From: Clostridia bacterium | GTDB taxonomy: Bacteria; Bacillota; Clostridia; Oscillospirales; Acutalibacteraceae | DNA: 35,251 nucleotides | Direction of reading: 5' to 3' | Assembly (NCBI GenBank): GCA_017522205.1 | Contig: JAFWZS010000082.1 | Coordinates: 1-35,251, forward strand | Part shown: positions 30,560 through 35,251 of the stretch, in pieces | Layout of the letters: each line of letters starts with the position of its first letter | Numbering within the stretch: position 1 is the first letter of the stretch | Made by a program: the position numbers and the translations under genes | The notes under the pieces: generated by a model | What the model was told of the DNA's origin: nothing | What the model saw: the letters and a program-made list of their open reading frames with translations, nothing else | The model's database searches: none

Positions 30560-31807
30560 TCAAATAAGCCATTCTTCAACCTGAGAGAGCAGAGCAACGT
30601 CGATTATTGCTCTCATATAAAGTCCCTCGGGTCTGTATTCCTCTTCTTCAACTGCACCTTCGTTTCTGATTCTCGCTGCAATTGCACCCTGAGAGAAAGG
30701 CAGCATAAGCTCAACCTTTCTTCTCGTGGGGGGAAGCTCTTTCAGTATTGCATCCAAAAGCTCGTCAAAGCCTTTTTTGTGGAGAGCTGAAATCATTACA
30801 GTTTTGCCGAAGGTATGCATAGAGTAAATGTCGCCCACCTTGTCGCACTTATTCATTACTGAAATTATAGGCTTATCCTCATAGCCAAGCTCAGAGAGAA
30901 GCCTTTTTGTAACCTCAAGATGCTCTGCTGCGTGTTCGTCTGAAGCATCGCAGACGTTGAGCACAAGGGTTGCCGAGGCAGCCTCTTCAAGAGTAGATTT
31001 GAAGGCTTCAACAAGCTTATGGGGAAGTCTTCTGATAAAGCCAACAGTGTCAATAAGCATAACCTGTCTTCCGTCGGGAAGAATAAGAGCTCTTGATGTG
31101 GGGTCAAGGGTCGCAAAAAGCTTGTTTTCTGCAAGGACACCTGCATCGGTAAGTGCATTCATAAGAGTGGACTTTCCTGCATTGGTGTAGCCTACAATGG
31201 CAACAGTCTGCACGCTGTCCTTCTCTCTTCGTTTTCTCATTTGAAAGCGGCGTTTTTCCATAGCTGCAAGGTCTTCCTCCAGCTTTTGTATACGTCTTCT
31301 AATATGCCGTTTATCGCTTTCGAGCTTTGTTTCACCGGGGCCTCTTGTACCGATACCGCCACCCAGTCTCGAAAGTGCAGTACCCTGACCTGCAAGTCTC
31401 GGCAATTGATAGCGAAGCTGAGCAAGTTCAACCTGAAGTTTACCTTCACTGCTTCTTGCTCTCTGTGCAAAAATATCTAAAATCAGCATTGTTCTGTCAA
31501 TTACTCTTATGCCTGTCAGTTTTTCAAGGTTTCTCTGCTGTGAGGGTGAAAGCTCGCTGTCGAAAATAAGCAAGTCGACCTCATTCTGCTGACAGAAGGC
31601 TATGATTTCTGCAAGTTTTCCGATACCCACAAAGGTTGCTTTTTCGGGAGCTTCCTTTTTCTGAATGACCTTGCCTACGGTTACTGCTCCTGCAGTTGAG
31701 GCAAGCTCCTCCAGCTCGTCAATTGAAACCTCGGCATCAAAATCACCCGTATCAACACTTACAAGCAGAGCCCTTTCAGGTCTTATTTCGTTTTCGTACA
31801 TTGGCAT
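30560..31807 (-). CDS. hflX: GTPase HflX
   Basis: HflX is a ribosome-associated GTPase that splits stalled or heat-damaged ribosomes. The HflX-specific N-terminal domain has GIGKLAEI and IFDSELSPSQQRNLEK. The glycine-rich linker GGGIGTRGPGETKLESDKR follows, then the G domain with G1 GYTNAGKST (206-214), G3 DTVGF and G4 NKCD. The length of 415 residues is normal. It starts at the ATG at 31807 with AAAGGG 9 bp upstream. It lies 18 bp behind the M24 peptidase. Its stop codon directly touches a GTTGAAA heptad array, and I see no separate intrinsic terminator. Confidence 0.96.
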   Translation of the reverse strand: MPMYENEIRPERALLVSVDTGDFDAEVSIDELEELASTAGAVTVGKVIQKKEAPEKATFVGIGKLAEIIAFCQQNEVDLLIFDSELSPSQQRNLEKLTGIRVIDRTMLILDIFAQRARSSEGKLQVELAQLRYQLPRLAGQGTALSRLGGGIGTRGPGETKLESDKRHIRRRIQKLEEDLAAMEKRRFQMRKRREKDSVQTVAIVGYTNAGKSTLMNALTDAGVLAENKLFATLDPTSRALILPDGRQVMLIDTVGFIRRLPHKLVEAFKSTLEEAASATLVLNVCDASDEHAAEHLEVTKRLLSELGYEDKPIISVMNKCDKVGDIYSMHTFGKTVMISALHKKGFDELLDAILKELPPTRRKVELMLPFSQGAIAARIRNEGAVEEEEYRPEGLYMRAIIDVALLSQVEEWLI

Positions 31808-31825
31808 TACTACACGCCCTTTATC

Positions 31826-32890
31826 TTATAAAATAATGAGTTTCTTTTCTGAAAGGGTGAGATTTTCGTATCCGTCTTCGGTTATGAGAGCCATATCCTC
31901 AATTCTCACACCGAACTCACCCGGAAGATAAATGCCCGGCTCATTTGTTACAATGTTGCCTGCTTCGAGAATTGCTTCGCTACCGGGGTTAAGTGAAGGA
32001 AGCTCGTGAATTTCAACACCTACACCGTGACCGAGACCGTGACCGAAGTATTCACCGTAGCCTGCATTTATTATAGTATCTCTTGCAGCCTTGTCAACAT
32101 CCTTGCAGGGTACACCTGCTTTCATCACCCTGAAGGCTTCTTCCTGAGCCTTAAGGACAGTTTCATAAACCTCAATCTGCTTAGATGAAACCTCGCCTAC
32201 TGCAACTGTTCTTGTCATATCTGAATGGTAGAAATCGCAGACTGCACCGTAGTCCATAGTAATGAAATCGCCTTTTTCGATTTTCTTGTCGGTAGGTACA
32301 CCGTGTGGCATTGAGCTGTTTTTGCCGCTGACTGCAATAGTATCAAATGAAAGTGCATCAGCACCGTTTTTAAGCATAAAGTATTCAAGAGTGAGAGCAA
32401 TTTCCTTTTCAGTTACACCCTCTTTAATGAAAGTGAGAATGTAATCGAAGGCTTTTTCAGCAATACGCTGAGCCTTGATTATAGTATTAACCTGCTCGTC
32501 CCTTTTAACAGTACGGATTTCGGAAATCTTTTTGTCCAGCTCACCGTTTCCGTTTACGGTTACACCGGAGAAAAGAGCTTTGAGCTCGGTATAACGGCTG
32601 AGGGTGATTCTTTCTGCCTCAACAAAAAGCTCAGCTTTACCCAGTGAAGCTATAAATGGTGCAAGCTCTTCCTTTACACTTTTAAGTAAAAGCACCTCAT
32701 CGCAGGAGGTTATCTTATTCTGTGCAGCCTCGATGTATCTTGAATCTGTGAAAAAATATGCCTTCTCCCCTGTTACAACAAGATAGCCGTTGCTTGAATG
32801 AAATGAAGTGAAGTAGCAGATATTTTCTTCACTCATTATAAGGGCAGCAGCATTTTTTTCTTTCAGAAAATTTTTGAGTTTATTAATCAT
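31826..32890 (-). CDS. M24B aminopeptidase P family (Xaa-Pro) peptidase
   Basis: This metallopeptidase of 354 residues has a creatinase-like N-terminal domain and a pita-bread catalytic domain. The five metal ligands are visible: two Asp in MDYGAVCDFYHSDMTRTVAV, His in HGLGHGVGVEIHELP, Glu in VTNEPGIYLPG and Glu in GVRIEDMALI. It releases N-terminal residues before proline or splits Xaa-Pro dipeptides; the compact length suits the Firmicutes PepQ/YqhT-like group. It is cytoplasmic and co-directional with hflX (18 bp apart). In many Firmicutes this paralogue lies before efp, but not here. Confidence 0.92.
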   Translation of the reverse strand: MINKLKNFLKEKNAAALIMSEENICYFTSFHSSNGYLVVTGEKAYFFTDSRYIEAAQNKITSCDEVLLLKSVKEELAPFIASLGKAELFVEAERITLSRYTELKALFSGVTVNGNGELDKKISEIRTVKRDEQVNTIIKAQRIAEKAFDYILTFIKEGVTEKEIALTLEYFMLKNGADALSFDTIAVSGKNSSMPHGVPTDKKIEKGDFITMDYGAVCDFYHSDMTRTVAVGEVSSKQIEVYETVLKAQEEAFRVMKAGVPCKDVDKAARDTIINAGYGEYFGHGLGHGVGVEIHELPSLNPGSEAILEAGNIVTNEPGIYLPGEFGVRIEDMALITEDGYENLTLSEKKLIIL

Positions 32891-32927
32891 TTATATCAAA
32901 CCTTTCGGGGTAATCTCATTAAAAGCA

Positions 32928-32960
32928 ATCACCCAAGGTAAAAAAGCCCTCAGGTGATTT
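32928..32960. terminator. Possible rpsU terminator
   Basis: AATCACC and GGTGATT form a 7-bp stem around a long loop between rpsU and the M24 peptidase gene. On the minus strand it is followed by GCTTTTAAT. The loop is large and the T-run short, so this is weak. Confidence 0.35.
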
Positions 32961-32967
32961 TCGTTAA

Positions 32968-33144
32968 TTACTTAAATTTACGCTTACGAGCAGCTTCAGA
33001 CTTCTTTTTTCTTGCAACTGAAGGCTTTTCGTAATGTTCTCTTTTACGAACTTCCTGGATGATACCGTCGCGTGAAGTCTGTCTCTTAAAACGTCTGAGA
33101 GCGCTGTCAAGTGACTCGTTCTCTTTTACTTTTACCTGACTCAT
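32968..33144 (-). CDS. rpsU: 30S ribosomal protein bS21
   Basis: This 58-residue, strongly basic protein reads [19 protein letters not shown], followed by a [20 protein letters not shown] stretch and a Lys/Arg-rich tail. This is the complete bS21 pattern, a small-subunit protein near the anti-Shine-Dalgarno region. A GGGAGG site lies before the ATG, and a perfect promoter is at 33205-33233. Confidence 0.97.
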   Translation of the reverse strand: MSQVKVKENESLDSALRRFKRQTSRDGIIQEVRKREHYEKPSVARKKKSEAARKRKFK

Positions 33145-33204
33145 CTATATTTCCCTCCCTTACCTGTTAGCAGGGGTATATTTCCATCTAAGGATACGCA
33201 AAGT

Positions 33205-33233
33205 ATTATACATCATAGTTTAAACCTTGTCAA
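33205..33233 (-). promoter_or_regulatory. rpsU sigma-A promoter (perfect consensus)
   Basis: On the minus strand TTGACA (33228-33233), 17 bp, TATAAT (33205-33210). This is the best promoter in the window and gives a leader of about 55 bases. Confidence 0.9.
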
Positions 33234-33284
33234 GAGAAAACTTGAAACAATAAGCTAGTTTTAACCTGATTTTTGCAAATTTTA

Positions 33285-35251
33285 TTATTTTACAACAATA
33301 TTTACAAGTCTGCCCTTTACGTAAAGCTCCTTAATTACGGTTTTGCCACTAATTTCTGCAGCGATTTTTTCGTCTGCCTTTGCTGCAGCAATTGCATCTT
33401 CCTGAGTGCAGTCAGCAGCAACATTGAGCTTTGCTCTTACCTTGCCGTTTACCTGAACTGCAATTTCGATTTCTGAGTCAACACACTTTGCCTCTTCGTA
33501 TGTAGGCCAAGCTGTTACTGCAAGAAGACTATCAAAGCCGAGAGCCTCGTTAATTTCCTCAGTTACGTGAGGAGCGAAGGGATTGAGAAGAAGAATGAAA
33601 GTCTTAAGCTCTTTTCTTGTAATTGAACCTGCATCGTAAATTTCGTTAAGAAGAGTCATAAGAGCGGCAATTGCAGTGTTGTACTTAAGGTTTTCAATAT
33701 CCTCAGTTACCTTCTTGATTGTCTTGTGGAATGAGGTTTCAAGCTTCTTTGAGTATTCTTCACTGTCATTTACGATTTCAAGAAGATTCCATACTCTGTC
33801 AACGAATCTCTTACAGCCCTTAACTGAGCTTTCTGACCAGGGAGCAGCCTTTTCATAATCACCCATAAAGAGAACGTAAGTACGAAGAACGTCTGCACCG
33901 AATACTTCAACAACATCGTTAGGGTCAACTACGTTACCCTTTGACTTTGACATCTTGTCGCCGTCAGGTCCGAGAATGAGACCCTGAGCAGTTCTCTTTG
34001 CATAAGGCTCAGCTGTGGGTACTGCACCGATATCATAGAGGAATCTGTGCCAGAAACGTGAATAGATAAGGTGGCGTGTTACGTGCTCCATACCGCCGTT
34101 GTACCAGTCAACCTGACCCCAGTACTTAAGCTTTTCCATATCGGCAAAGGCCTCTGTGTTGTGGGGGTCTATATAACGAAGGAAGTACCATGATGAACCT
34201 GCCCACTGAGGCATTGTATCAGTTTCTCTCTTAGCCTTGCCGCCGCACTTGGGACAAGTGCAGTTTACGAAAGATTCGATTTTTGCAAGGGGGCTTTCGC
34301 CGTCCTGACCGGGCTCAAAGTTTTCAACCTTGGGGAGCTTAAGAGGAAGCTCTGAATAGGGAACGGGAACGATTCCACAGTCGGGGCAGTGTACGATGGG
34401 GATAGGTTCACCCCAATAACGCTGACGGTTGAATGCCCAGTCCTTCATCTTGTACTGAACGCCCTTTTCACCTATACCCTGCTTTTCAAGCTCTTCAAGA
34501 ACTCTTGCGATTGAGGATTTCTTGTCAGTATATCTGTTGAGGTAATCGGAGTTCACCATTTCACCGTCGCCTGTGTAAGCTTCTACTGAAATGTCGCCAC
34601 CCTTGATTACTTCGATAATATCGATACCGAACTTTTTAGCGAAGTCGTAGTCTCTCTGGTCGTGTGCAGGCACAGCCATAATTGCACCTGTACCGTAGCC
34701 CATCATAACGTAGTCTGAAATGAAAATGGGAATTTCCTTGCCGTTTACGGGATTGATTGCAGAGAAGCCGGAAAGCTTAACACCTGTCTTATCCTTGACA
34801 AGCTGAGTACGTTCAAACTCTGTTTTCTTAGCACATTCTGCTCTGTAAGCTTCAACCTCATTGAAGTTAGCAATCATATCGCTGTACTTGTCAAGAAGAG
34901 GATGCTCGGGAGCCATTACCATAAAGGTTACACCGAAAAGAGTGTCGGGTCTTGTGGTGTAGATCTTAAGCATTTCTTCTGTATCCTTCACCTTGAAGTT
35001 TACAAAAGCACCTGTTGACTTACCGATCCAGTTTTCCTGCTGAAGCTTGATATTGGGAAGGTAGTCAACTGTGTCAAGACCTTCGAGGAGCTTATCAGCA
35101 TATTCTGTAATGCGAAGGTACCAAACGTCCTTTGACTTCTGTACGATATCACTGTGGCAGATGTCGCACTTACCGCCCTGAGAGTCCTCGTTTGAAAGAA
35201 CGACCTTACATGAGGGACAGTAGTTAACAAGGGTCTTATCTCTGAAAGCAA
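33285..35251 (-). CDS. leuS: Leucine-tRNA ligase (5' end outside window)
   Basis: The C-terminal ~654 residues of LeuRS are present; the reading frame stays open to the window edge, so the HIGH-motif N-terminus is missing. From the edge inward come the zinc-like NYCPSCK ... CDICHSD block, WYLRITEYADKLLEGL and the CP1 editing domain (TTRPDTLFGVTFMVMAPEH ... GTGAIMAVPAHDQRDY). The second core half follows with the AQGLILGPDGDKMSKSKGN signature (KMSKS), then the anticodon-binding and C-terminal domains. A GTG at 34991 is an internal Val, not the start. rpsU follows downstream with its own promoter, and I see no clear leuS terminator. Confidence 0.97.
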   Translation of the reverse strand, partial: AFRDKTLVNYCPSCKVVLSNEDSQGGKCDICHSDIVQKSKDVWYLRITEYADKLLEGLDTVDYLPNIKLQQENWIGKSTGAFVNFKVKDTEEMLKIYTTRPDTLFGVTFMVMAPEHPLLDKYSDMIANFNEVEAYRAECAKKTEFERTQLVKDKTGVKLSGFSAINPVNGKEIPIFISDYVMMGYGTGAIMAVPAHDQRDYDFAKKFGIDIIEVIKGGDISVEAYTGDGEMVNSDYLNRYTDKKSSIARVLEELEKQGIGEKGVQYKMKDWAFNRQRYWGEPIPIVHCPDCGIVPVPYSELPLKLPKVENFEPGQDGESPLAKIESFVNCTCPKCGGKAKRETDTMPQWAGSSWYFLRYIDPHNTEAFADMEKLKYWGQVDWYNGGMEHVTRHLIYSRFWHRFLYDIGAVPTAEPYAKRTAQGLILGPDGDKMSKSKGNVVDPNDVVEVFGADVLRTYVLFMGDYEKAAPWSESSVKGCKRFVDRVWNLLEIVNDSEEYSKKLETSFHKTIKKVTEDIENLKYNTAIAALMTLLNEIYDAGSITRKELKTFILLLNPFAPHVTEEINEALGFDSLLAVTAWPTYEEAKCVDSEIEIAVQVNGKVRAKLNVAADCTQEDAIAAAKADEKIAAEISGKTVIKELYVKGRLVNIVVK

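Noticed and set aside
35000..35251. Separate minus-strand reading frame at the window end
   Set aside because: The leuS frame stays open through the same bases and encodes conserved LeuRS motifs (NYCPSC, CDIC), so this is an off-frame shadow.

Overview
The window is about 35 kb of a low- to mid-GC Gram-positive chromosome. It is most likely an anaerobic gut Clostridia of the Oscillospiraceae/Ruminococcaceae type. Supporting this are the clostridial dgt-dnaG-rpoD order, AddAB rather than RecBCD, a tRNA-Phe T-box in front of pheST, rubredoxin, a G5/M23 peptidase, a DUF4830 protein, and strong AGGAGG ribosome binding sites with consensus sigma-A promoters. Almost all genes are recognisable core genes.

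Layout: 1-5.2 kb (minus strand) has yigZ, dgt, a small mobile-looking element carrying a four-helix-bundle (23S rRNA intervening-sequence type) gene, dnaG and rpoD. 5.2-5.7 kb has a non-coding inverted-repeat element and rpmE. 5.8-12.7 kb (minus) has addB-addA. A divergent promoter pair at 12.76-12.84 kb leads to a plus-strand cluster (12.9-20.2 kb): histidine phosphatase, YmdB-like phosphoesterase, orphan solute-binding protein, recG, luxS and M23 peptidase. 20.3-22.2 kb (minus) is a GtaA/DUF4965-type protein. 22.46 kb (plus) is rubredoxin. 22.65-22.83 kb is a second non-coding element. 22.85-26.6 kb (minus) is T-box-pheS-pheT. 26.6-27.07 kb is a 440-bp repeat-rich gap without genes. 27.07-29.86 kb (minus) is a GH13 glycosidase followed by prmA. 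29.94-30.41 kb (plus) is a DUF4830 protein. 30.41-30.56 kb is a third non-coding element. 30.56-35.25 kb (minus) is leuS (5' end outside the window), rpsU, an M24 peptidase and hflX.

The most unusual content is a set of intergenic elements that share one design. Their ends are inverted arrays of about four 7-bp units. Three unit types occur: ATGCAAA, GTTGAAA and ATGAATA. The ATGCAAA type encloses the four-helix-bundle gene between perfect 31-bp inverted repeats, wedged into the dgt-dnaG gap. The other two types enclose no gene, but share a 22-bp core (GGGTCGCTTCGCTCC followed by RATTATA) although their heptads differ, so ends and cores look modular. The arrays repeatedly abut terminators, stop codons or promoters of host genes. 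No transposase is visible in the window. The IVP element has the same plan as an rRNA intervening sequence (inverted repeats around an IVP gene) but lies between protein genes, which raises the possibility of RNase III processing of the operon mRNA.
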